Assembly: GCA_934247935.1 (NCBI GenBank)
Contig: CAKQKE010000004.1
Location: 129,282-193,281 of the forward strand
Direction: 5' to 3'
DNA: 64,000 nucleotides
From: an uncultured Clostridia bacterium
Lineage (GTDB): Bacteria > Bacillota > Clostridia > Christensenellales > Borkfalkiaceae
This document shows, in pieces, positions 43,338 to 50,664 of this stretch. The notes beneath the pieces were generated by a model, which saw only the letters and a list, made by a program, of their open reading frames with translations, ran no database searches and was not told where the DNA came from. Each line of letters starts with the position of its first letter. Position 1 is the first letter of the stretch. The position numbers and the translations under genes were made by a program.

Positions 43338-43859
43338 ATGTATTACGGAAATATCAAGAAAAACGACATAGCAAACGGACTCGGTGTGAGGGTCTCTTTA
43401 TTCGTTTCGGGGTGCAGAAACAAATGTAAAAATTGTTTCAACAAAGAAACGTGGGATTTCTGTTACGGAAAACCCTTTACCGAAGAGACCGAAAACGAAA
43501 TATTTGCCGAACTCGACAAATATTGGATTGCTGGACTTACCGTGCTCGGCGGCGAACCTTTCGAGCCGGAAAATCAAAAAGATTTGTTGCCGTTTTTGAA
43601 AAAAGTAAGGCAAAAATACCCCGAAAAAACCATATGGATGTACTCGGGGTATCTTTTCGACGAGCATATGCTTAAACAAAGTAAAATCCGCACCGAATAC
43701 ACCGACGAAATTTTATCTTTGATAGACGTGCTTGTCGACGGAAGATTTGTCGAAGAATTACACGATATCACGTTGAAATTCCGCGGTTCGTCAAATCAAA
43801 GAGTCATCGACGTAAAGAAGTCTCTTGAAATAGGCAAAGTCGTGCTTTTTATAGAATAA
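43338..43859 (+). CDS. nrdG: Anaerobic ribonucleotide reductase activating protein (radical SAM)
   Basis: A 173-residue radical SAM enzyme that uses a [4Fe-4S] cluster and S-adenosylmethionine to form the glycyl radical on NrdD. Cluster ligands are Cys26, Cys30 and Cys33 (CRNKCKNC), with LGGEPFEPEN after the first strand and a final LVDGRFVEEL segment. The start at 43338 has CGGAG 6 bases upstream; the in-frame TTG at 43311 has none and would add nine residues not expected in the family. It follows nrdD as usual. Confidence 0.95.
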   Translation: MYYGNIKKNDIANGLGVRVSLFVSGCRNKCKNCFNKETWDFCYGKPFTEETENEIFAELDKYWIAGLTVLGGEPFEPENQKDLLPFLKKVRQKYPEKTIWMYSGYLFDEHMLKQSKIRTEYTDEILSLIDVLVDGRFVEELHDITLKFRGSSNQRVIDVKKSLEIGKVVLFIE

Positions 43860-44221
43860 ATATTATAAACAGAACGAAATTACGTCATAGAAAAAATTTA
43901 TTGTGCAGATATTTACTTGTATATTTGCAAAAAAAAATCATAAAAACAAAATTTAGACCGACGTTAAACGGGTTAAAACGACTGAAATATGCCTTTTTAT
44001 CTCAAAGCGTCGGTTATTTTTTATCTTTTTAGTTTTTTTTATAAAAAAACAATACAAAATCGGTAAAAATTTGATATAATAATATATTATCTAAATTTTG
44101 CGTAATTTTTTTACCGGGCGGAGATTAAAAGCAATGCGGATATCGGCAATTTTATCAAATTTGCACCGAAAACCTTAAATGCTCAATTTCCGCTGAACAA
44201 ATTTTTAAAGGAGGCGAGGAT
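43860..44221. other. 362-bp intergenic region before the DUF4116/VWA/MoxR operon
   Basis: It holds a possible large-loop terminator (ACCGACG at 43957-43963 with CGTCGGT at 44008-44014, then T-rich) and an extended -10 element TGATATAAT at 44072-44080 without a good -35 box. Nothing else is visible. Confidence 0.5.
44072..44080 (+). promoter_or_regulatory. Extended -10 promoter for the DUF4116/VWA/MoxR operon
   Basis: TG-A-TATAAT, a full extended -10 element, about 135 bases upstream of the first start codon; the -35 position is poor. Confidence 0.5.
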
Positions 44222-45556
44222 ATGTCGGGAAAATTTACCGTAAGTCAACTCAAGGAAATAAAAAATTATCCTTTTGTAAAAGAATATCAGGACGACAAGC
44301 AAACGACTATGCTCGCCGTCGATTATTCTTATCAAAATTTCAAATATGCCAGCGACAGGCTTAAAAACGACAAAGAAGTTTGCCTTTTTGCGGCTCAAAA
44401 AAGCGGGAATACGTTGTGTTATATGGGCGACGACGCCAAAGAGGATAAAGAAATAGTCAAAGCCGCTGTTTCGGACACGGGCAGCGCGTTGAAATATGCC
44501 GATAAAAAATTTTTAAACGACAAGGAAATCGCACTTTTAGCAATACGCACCTGTATTTCGGTGTTAAATCTTCTTGACGAAAATTTGAAAGATGACGAAG
44601 AAGTGGTGCTTGCGGCGATAAACAAAAACCCGTTTGAAGTAGAGTATGCATCCGAAAGGTTGCGCGGCAACGTCGGAATAATGACCGCAGCATACAAAAA
44701 GGACAGGCGCACCATAGTGTTCGGTGCGGACAAATTGTTTGAAAACGAAGAGTTGCTTATAAGTTTATTAAACGTAAAAAACGGCGTGGTAGGGTCGGGT
44801 GCACTATATAATCAACTTCCGCTCGGGATGTTTAAACAAATACAAGCCTTCAATTTTAAAGTCCCGCTCTCGCTGCAAAAGATAAATTTACTCACGATAG
44901 AAAGAGATAAACTGTATTATCTTTTAAAGGTGAGCGACTGTATACCGAGTAAAAAGAAAGAACTTTTGCATTGTTACGTAGAAAAGGACGACGGGCAAAT
45001 CGTGTCGCTAATAATTTCAAAAGGACAAATACCTTTGTCGACGGTGGAAGAGGAATTGAAGTACGCTACCTTAAATCGCAAAATCCGCACTCTGCCTATA
45101 CTGTTGTCGAGGCAACATTCGGCACGGAAAAACCGCAATAAAAGCGCGCATGAAAAAAGTGAAAGGGATAAACTTATTTCTTCGCTTAAAAGAAAAACAG
45201 TATCGTCTATTGTCACGTTTACAAACAACGTATGTCGCTATCTTGACGATAGAGATGTTGTTTTGACTGCCTCTATGGCTGACGGAAAAATTATTTTTTG
45301 CATAACGCCGAAGTATAGAGAGGATAAAGAGATAGTAAAAAACTGCATAGAAAATTATATTGTCTGTCTTTCAGATCCGCCCGTATTGTCGGTTATCAGC
45401 AAAAATTTGACAAGCGATAAAGAAATTGCGCTTTCGGCGTGCAAAAAGGACATTAGAAATTACGATTATATCGGCGAAAATTTAAAAGAAGACAAAGACG
45501 TTCTTTGCGAGTGTAAAAAGCAAAATTATTTAAGCGAGGGCAAGATAAATGATTGA
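44222..45556 (+). CDS. DUF4116-repeat protein, first gene of a MoxR/VWA operon
   Basis: A 444-residue soluble protein without signal or membrane segments. Residues about 20-205 contain roughly five repeats of 33-35 residues with the DUF4116 pattern (YASDRLKNDKEVCLFAAQ, YADKKFLNDKEIALLAIR, LLDENLKDDEEVVLAAIN, YASERLRG). Residues about 345-435 contain two or three more (ISKNLTSDKEIALSACKK, YIGENLKEDKDVL). The middle (about 205-340) is charged and not recognised. DUF4116 repeats are presumed helical protein-binding units with no known activity. AAAGGAGG lies 6 bases before the ATG. Its last 8 bases overlap the VWA gene, so the two are translationally coupled. Confidence 0.72.
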   Translation: MSGKFTVSQLKEIKNYPFVKEYQDDKQTTMLAVDYSYQNFKYASDRLKNDKEVCLFAAQKSGNTLCYMGDDAKEDKEIVKAAVSDTGSALKYADKKFLNDKEIALLAIRTCISVLNLLDENLKDDEEVVLAAINKNPFEVEYASERLRGNVGIMTAAYKKDRRTIVFGADKLFENEELLISLLNVKNGVVGSGALYNQLPLGMFKQIQAFNFKVPLSLQKINLLTIERDKLYYLLKVSDCIPSKKKELLHCYVEKDDGQIVSLIISKGQIPLSTVEEELKYATLNRKIRTLPILLSRQHSARKNRNKSAHEKSERDKLISSLKRKTVSSIVTFTNNVCRYLDDRDVVLTASMADGKIIFCITPKYREDKEIVKNCIENYIVCLSDPPVLSVISKNLTSDKEIALSACKKDIRNYDYIGENLKEDKDVLCECKKQNYLSEGKIND

Positions 45557-46871
45557 CCAAAACGAGATTTTTAAGCAAATAATTTCGCTTGCAAAGCGCA
45601 GAGTTTCTCTTGAAATGAAATATTTTGCAATACCGCTCGGGCAGTTGAAAACGAAGGTTGTGACCGATGAATCCGTGTCGACGAGTGCGGTTGACGGAAA
45701 TTGTTTGTATTACAACGCAAATTGGCTTTTGAAAAAGTTTTGTGACAAAGAAGGCATCGAAAGGCAAATGGTTCATTCGCTTATTCACTGCATCTTCCGA
45801 CACTATTCAAAGCAATTCGGCGGGCAAGACAAAAGGTTGTGGGATATTGCGTGCGATATATTCACCGAGAATATAATTGACGACTTTACGCAACCCGTTT
45901 TTAGTAAACAAGGCAAAAACGACAGAATTAAGGTATACGATACGATTAAAAACGACGTAAAAATACTCACTGCCGAGCGCATATTCGCGCACCTGAAAGA
46001 GTTTGACGTTGAAGAAAAAACATTAAAACTTTACGAAGAAATTTTTACCGAAGACAGTCATTTACTATGGAACGACAGTGACTTTTCAGCCGAATTGCCA
46101 AACAATGCCGAGCAATTCGACGGATTAAATGCCGACGATTTATGGAAAAACGTCGAGCAGAGTTTGCTTGAAGATTTAAACAGAGATGTCGAGCAGTCGC
46201 TTTTGCAAAACGACGAACTATTAAAGCAGTTAAAAGTCGATTTAAGCGAAAAGTACGACTATAAAAAGTTGTTGCAACGCTTTTTTACCCGGCGCGAAGT
46301 CGTCAAATCCAGCGATGACGAATTTGACTATATATATTATTGTTACGGTTTGCAAGCGTATAAAAATTTGCCGCTTATAGAATATCTGGAGTATAGAGAC
46401 AAGCCGGTTGTTGAAGATATCGTGATTGCAATCGACACGTCTATGTCTACCCAAGGCAACCTTGTTTTATCGTTTTTACGACAGACGTATGCCGTAATCG
46501 AGCAAATTTATGAAAACGATTCGACTTTCAGACTTGTAATTATGCAGTGCGATTGTGCAGTGAAAGACGAAAAAATAATTGCGTCTCACGAAGAATTTGA
46601 AAACCTTATGCAAAACTTTACTTTAATCGGGGGCGGCGGTACGGATTTCCGCCCCGTGTTTGAAAAAGTGGATAAATTATTGAAAGACAAAACGCTTAAC
46701 AAAATTAAAGGACTATTATATTTTACCGACGGAAAAGGAGTTTTTCCGAAAATCAAGCCGCATTACGAAACAATGTTTGTGTTTATAGACAACGAAAAAA
46801 ACGATTACGGCGTACCTGTTTGGGCAAATAAAATTATAATCGACGAGGATGAATTGAATGAATATAATTGA
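45549..46871 (+). CDS. DUF2201/COG3864 family VWA-domain protein
   Basis: A 440-residue protein with two parts. The N-terminal part is the putative metallopeptidase-like DUF2201 domain; its histidine motif is His76-SLI-His80 with His85 following, and the Glu of a true HExxH is replaced by Ser, so peptidase activity is doubtful. Residues about 120-280 are acidic and helical. The C-terminal VWA domain has a metal-ion-dependent adhesion site: Asp296, Ser298 and Ser300 (IDTSMST), plus Thr365 in GGGGTDFRPVF. Such proteins pair with MoxR ATPases (as in RavA-ViaA) to remodel targets or insert metals. It overlaps genes on both sides by 8 and 14 bases. Confidence 0.85.
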   Translation: MIDQNEIFKQIISLAKRRVSLEMKYFAIPLGQLKTKVVTDESVSTSAVDGNCLYYNANWLLKKFCDKEGIERQMVHSLIHCIFRHYSKQFGGQDKRLWDIACDIFTENIIDDFTQPVFSKQGKNDRIKVYDTIKNDVKILTAERIFAHLKEFDVEEKTLKLYEEIFTEDSHLLWNDSDFSAELPNNAEQFDGLNADDLWKNVEQSLLEDLNRDVEQSLLQNDELLKQLKVDLSEKYDYKKLLQRFFTRREVVKSSDDEFDYIYYCYGLQAYKNLPLIEYLEYRDKPVVEDIVIAIDTSMSTQGNLVLSFLRQTYAVIEQIYENDSTFRLVIMQCDCAVKDEKIIASHEEFENLMQNFTLIGGGGTDFRPVFEKVDKLLKDKTLNKIKGLLYFTDGKGVFPKIKPHYETMFVFIDNEKNDYGVPVWANKIIIDEDELNEYN

Positions 46872-48276
46872 AGCGAAAAAGGAAATTGAAAGGACGGTCA
46901 GGGCATATTTAAGAAAAGACGAGTACGGTTATTATTGTATGGACGGTTTAAGACAACGCCCCATACTTTTAATTGGTGCGCCCGGTATAGGAAAAACCGC
47001 GATAGTCGGGCAGTTGGCGCATGAAATGGGTATTGGTTTTGTCAGTTACACAATTACGCACCACACTCGTCAGTCGGCAATAGGTCTGCCGTATATTCAA
47101 AAGAAAACTTACGGCGGCAAAGAATATTCCGTTACCGAATTTACAATGAGCGAAATAATTGCTTCCGTTTACGATGCAATAGAAACACAGGGGAAAAAAG
47201 AAGGGATATTGTTTATCGACGAAATCAACTGCGTATCCGAAACTTTAGCCCCCGCCATGCTCGAATTATTGCAAAACAAAAAATTCGGTCCGCATAAAAT
47301 ACCGGAGGGTTGGATACTCGTATCTGCCGGCAATCCTGCCGAATATAATAAATCCGTAAGAGATTTCGACGTGGCGACGCTCGACAGGGTGAGAAAAATC
47401 GAGGTCGAACCCGACTTTACCGTGTGGAAAAAGTATGCGACCGATAAAATGCTTTGCCCGTCGGTGCTTTATTATTTATCGCTAAATCCCGAGTGTTTTT
47501 TCGTGATTGAAAAGGATGTCGACGGCTATAAATACGTCACCGCGAGAGGGTGGGAAGACTTGTCGGTCACGCTGACGGAATACAAAAATCTCGGCGAAGA
47601 AATTACTTTGGATTTTGTAAAACAGTTTGTGAAAACAGATAAAATCGCCGCGGGATTTTACAGATATTATTCGATATACGAAAAGTATAAAACCAAATAC
47701 AATCTTGAAGAAGTATTAAAAGGAGGAGTGAAATACTCGGCAAAAGACTTTGAAAATTCCACTTTCGACGAAAGGTTTGCCATTGTGGAAATTTTTGTTT
47801 CTATGCTTACTTCGATTGCAAAAAATGTTATGATTACACACACCGTTATCGATAAAATAGACAGTTTTTATCAAAATAAAGACAACGAACAGTATTTAAA
47901 AACCATTTCAAACGGCATCGAAAACGGCACGCTTGGCGTAAGAGATAAAGAGGTTTATAAAATACTTTTGTCTCAAAAGGACAAGACTATAAGTGAAGTA
48001 AAAAGCGGATTGGAAGACAAAATTTTGTCGCTTAAAGGCGAGTTTAATTACAGTGTGGAAAATGCCTTTGCCTTTGTCGAGAATTGTTTTTCGGTCGGGC
48101 AGGAAATGACCGCGCTTTTAATCAACCTGATATCCGACGCAGATTTTATTTCTTGCGTTGCGGACTGCGGTTGCGAAATTTTTTATAAATACAACGAGTT
48201 GTTGCTTGTGGATGAAAAAAGCGAAACTTTAAAAAGGCAAGCGGCAGAATTGCTGAAACAAAACGCCGATAAGTGA
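46858..48276 (+). CDS. MoxR-type AAA+ ATPase
   Basis: A 472-residue AAA+ ATPase. Walker A is GAPGIGKT at residues 40-47, Walker B ILFIDEIN with Asp121/Glu122, sensor 1 LVSAGNPAEYN, and the arginine-finger region LDRVRKIEV. Beyond about residue 210 a helical lid and a C-terminal region to 472 are longer than in minimal MoxR proteins. It overlaps the VWA gene by 14 bases. The pair resembles RavA-ViaA and NorQ-NorD in architecture, where the ATPase drives the VWA partner onto a substrate. With no metabolic enzyme next door, the DUF4116 protein is the natural candidate for substrate adaptor or target. Confidence 0.88.
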   Translation: MNIIEAKKEIERTVRAYLRKDEYGYYCMDGLRQRPILLIGAPGIGKTAIVGQLAHEMGIGFVSYTITHHTRQSAIGLPYIQKKTYGGKEYSVTEFTMSEIIASVYDAIETQGKKEGILFIDEINCVSETLAPAMLELLQNKKFGPHKIPEGWILVSAGNPAEYNKSVRDFDVATLDRVRKIEVEPDFTVWKKYATDKMLCPSVLYYLSLNPECFFVIEKDVDGYKYVTARGWEDLSVTLTEYKNLGEEITLDFVKQFVKTDKIAAGFYRYYSIYEKYKTKYNLEEVLKGGVKYSAKDFENSTFDERFAIVEIFVSMLTSIAKNVMITHTVIDKIDSFYQNKDNEQYLKTISNGIENGTLGVRDKEVYKILLSQKDKTISEVKSGLEDKILSLKGEFNYSVENAFAFVENCFSVGQEMTALLINLISDADFISCVADCGCEIFYKYNELLLVDEKSETLKRQAAELLKQNADK

Positions 48277-48649
48277 TTGCCGGCAAGTAATTATCGGGAA
48301 TAAATTGTCGTCAAGATGAAAAATGTTTTACCCTTAAAAATTCGCCCCAAAAATTGCCGAGCAGTAATTAAAACGGCGGTAAAATATTAATTTACCTATT
48401 TTATTTGATTTATATATAAACTTTGTGGTATACTTAACAATGTTGTTTGCAGCGACCGGAATAAGCAAACGATCAGACTTATCGGCGTTTTAACAACTCA
48501 TTAAAAAATAAACGGTTTAATTTTAAATAATCAACTTAAAATAAAACGGCTTAACAAAGACGCAAAACGCCGTATATACCACGTTAGGAGCATATTGCAG
48601 TTTATATATCGCAGTTAAAAACGTTTATAAAATTCGGGAAGGAGAAAAT
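48277..48649. other. 373-bp intergenic region before the exonuclease gene
   Basis: AT-rich. It carries the promoter at 48405-48434 and a leader of about 210 bases without a recognisable riboswitch. No terminator for the upstream operon is clear. Confidence 0.5.
48405..48434 (+). promoter_or_regulatory. Promoter for the exonuclease gene
   Basis: TTGATT, 18-bp spacer, TATACT. Confidence 0.6.
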
Positions 48650-49726
48650 ATGAAAATACTGTCAATGGACGTCGAAAGTTGCACGGGTAAGTTTACCAAT
48701 GCAAGCATATGCAGTTTCGGTTATTGCATTTCCGACGAAAATTTTAATATAATAGAACAAAAGGACGTCATCATTAACCCCATTCCCAAAAAGTTTTTCA
48801 ACGGCAGAGCGCAAAAGGCGGGTATTCAACTCGCTTATCCCGAAGAAGTTTTTAGAAAAAGTTACCGTTTTGACCATTATTACAACGAAATAGCCACTCT
48901 TTTCGAGGATGCGCTTGTGATTGGTTTTGCCATTGACAACGACGTGAAATATGTAAACGACGCATGCGATTATTTTCATAAAAAAAGAATTAAATACAGG
49001 TTCTTGGACGTGCAAATTTTGCACAGAGTAGTCAACGATTTGCCCAACTGCATCGGTCTTGCGGCGGCGGGACAACAACTTCACGAAGATTTTGTGTCTC
49101 ACAGGTCGGATGAAGACGCACGTATGACGTTGTTACTGCTTAAAAACGTTTGCGAAACGGCGGGACTCGGCATAGAAGAAGTTGCCGAAAAATATTGCGT
49201 TACGTTCGGCGAAAACAAGGAAAACGACTTTACGCCATGCATCGCTAAATCGGATGAACTTAAAAAACTCTCTAAAAACAGAACTAAAAACAAAAACATT
49301 CTCATACACAATTTTCTTGAAAAAATTGCTCGCTCCAAAAGAGTTTACGGCGGTAAATTCGCACGCAAAAAAATTTGTTTTTCAAAAGAAATTTTAAGCG
49401 GAGACGTAGACCTTGTAAGAAAGATGATTAAGCGTATTTATTCTTCAGGCGGCAAGTTTGTGATGAATATGGAAAGCGCAAACATTTTCGTGACTGAAAA
49501 CAGCGAAAAATTTATCAATGAAACACCGCTCGGAGAAAGAACGAACGACAAAGGAAGCGAAGTTTTTGTGTATGAATACGAAGATTTTTTAAAGGAAATT
49601 TTACCGCTCGAAGAGGTTGATTTTTCTTCGGACGAACAAATTATTAAAAGGCATTACAGGCGGCTTGAAAATGCCACACAAAAAAATAATCAAGCGAAAA
49701 AGACGCAAAACCGACATACGTATTGA
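48650..49726 (+). CDS. DEDDh exonuclease-like protein with BRCT-like C-terminal domain
   Basis: A 358-residue protein. Residues 1-175 are a DnaQ/RNase T-like 3'-5' exonuclease: Asp7 and Glu9 (MDVES), an Asp in VIGFAIDNDVKYV near residue 100, and His151/Asp156 (HRSDEDA) give the DEDDh set. A lysine-rich linker (about 205-235) leads to residues about 240-330, which read like a BRCT fold (KKICFSKEI, IKRIYSSGGKFVMNMESANI, FVYEYEDFLKEI), seen in some polymerase epsilon-like proteins of Bacillota. The last residues HTY and the TGA stop are encoded inside a TACGTA repeat, so the C-terminus was probably changed by that insertion. GGGAAGGAG lies before the ATG. Confidence 0.75.
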   Translation: MKILSMDVESCTGKFTNASICSFGYCISDENFNIIEQKDVIINPIPKKFFNGRAQKAGIQLAYPEEVFRKSYRFDHYYNEIATLFEDALVIGFAIDNDVKYVNDACDYFHKKRIKYRFLDVQILHRVVNDLPNCIGLAAAGQQLHEDFVSHRSDEDARMTLLLLKNVCETAGLGIEEVAEKYCVTFGENKENDFTPCIAKSDELKKLSKNRTKNKNILIHNFLEKIARSKRVYGGKFARKKICFSKEILSGDVDLVRKMIKRIYSSGGKFVMNMESANIFVTENSEKFINETPLGERTNDKGSEVFVYEYEDFLKEILPLEEVDFSSDEQIIKRHYRRLENATQKNNQAKKTQNRHTY

Positions 49727-49740
49727 GTAAAGTTGACAGT
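49703..49740. repeat. TACGTA palindromic repeat, copy 6, supplying a stop codon
   Basis: Core ATACGTATTGAG at 49716-49727; the TGA at 49724-49726 inside it terminates the exonuclease gene. The left half is diverged. Confidence 0.6.
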
Positions 49741-49796
49741 TTTACGTAAAATATAAAATAACATCGCTGTAAAAGCGGCATTCATGGAGAAACGAT

Positions 49797-50372
49797 ATGG
49801 GTTTATTGGATATTGTTATTTTATCGGTAGGGCTTGCGATGGACGCATTTGCCGTATCGATATGTAAAGGTTTGTCGGTGGAAAAAGCGGAAGCGAAAGG
49901 ATATCTTGCGGTCGGTATCTGGTTTGGTTTATTTCAGGCGATAATGCCGCTTATAGGGTATTTTTTGAGTTCGGCATTTGAAAAAACAGTGGATTCCGTT
50001 GACCATTGGATAGCGTTTATTTTGCTTGTTTTAATCGGTGCAAACATGATTAAAGAAGCGTTTTCCAAAAGCGAAGAGGCAAAAGACGCAAGTTTTTCGC
50101 TTAAAACAATGCTTGTGCTTGCATTTGCGACGAGTATAGACGCGTTGGCTGTAGGTGTTACGCTTGCACTTACACCCCAAAAACTGAATATTTTCGTTTC
50201 GGTGGGAATTATCGGTTTAATCACAGCGTTTATATCGATGGCGGGATTTAAAGTCGGCAACTTGTTCGGTTCTAAATACAAATCGAAAGCGGAATTTGTC
50301 GGCGGCGTAATTTTAATTCTTTTAGGTATAAAAATTCTTATCGAAGGACTTACCGGCATAACGCTGTTTTAG
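49797..50372 (+). CDS. mntP: Manganese efflux pump MntP (YebN)
   Basis: A 191-residue six-helix membrane protein that exports Mn(II). The two related halves each carry the key aspartates: GLAMDAFAVSICKG in helix 1 and ATSIDALAVGVTLAL in helix 4. TGGAGA lies 8 bases before the ATG. In many bacteria mntP follows a manganese riboswitch (yybP-ykoY); only 70 bases separate it from the previous gene here and no such structure is visible. Confidence 0.93.
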   Translation: MGLLDIVILSVGLAMDAFAVSICKGLSVEKAEAKGYLAVGIWFGLFQAIMPLIGYFLSSAFEKTVDSVDHWIAFILLVLIGANMIKEAFSKSEEAKDASFSLKTMLVLAFATSIDALAVGVTLALTPQKLNIFVSVGIIGLITAFISMAGFKVGNLFGSKYKSKAEFVGGVILILLGIKILIEGLTGITLF

Positions 50373-50419
50373 GAAATATGTCGGCTTTTCGATAAAAATT
50401 AATTTCGCACATAAAAATC

Positions 50420-50453
50420 AAGGCAATGAAAATAATCGTTGCCTTTTTCTTTT
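50420..50453 (+). terminator. Terminator after mntP
   Basis: AAGGCAA (50420-50426) pairs with TTGCCTT (50439-50445), then TTTCTTTT. Confidence 0.75.
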
Positions 50454-50557
50454 ACTCAAAAAATTTGATAACAAGTAAAATCTCATTGCAAAATACGTCA
50501 AAATACCGTAAAATACAAAACCGCCGAAAAATCACCAACTACCGTATAAAATTCAAC

Positions 50558-50604
50558 GAAAAAAATAATAAAAACCCGCCGCATCCATAAAAAATGCGAC
50601 GGGT
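50558..50604 (-). terminator. Terminator after leuS (minus strand)
   Basis: ACCCGCCGCAT pairs with ATGCGACGGGT (one mismatch) around a 9-base loop; the A-rich run at 50558-50574 becomes the T-run on the minus strand. Confidence 0.75.
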
Positions 50605-50664
50605 AATAATATTATAGAATTTTCTATAAAGACAAAACCCTTTACAAAAATCCGGTAAATAGTT

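Noticed and set aside
49727..49796. Manganese (yybP-ykoY) riboswitch before mntP
   Set aside because: The gap is 70 bases and partly filled by a TACGTA repeat; the conserved motif is not visible.
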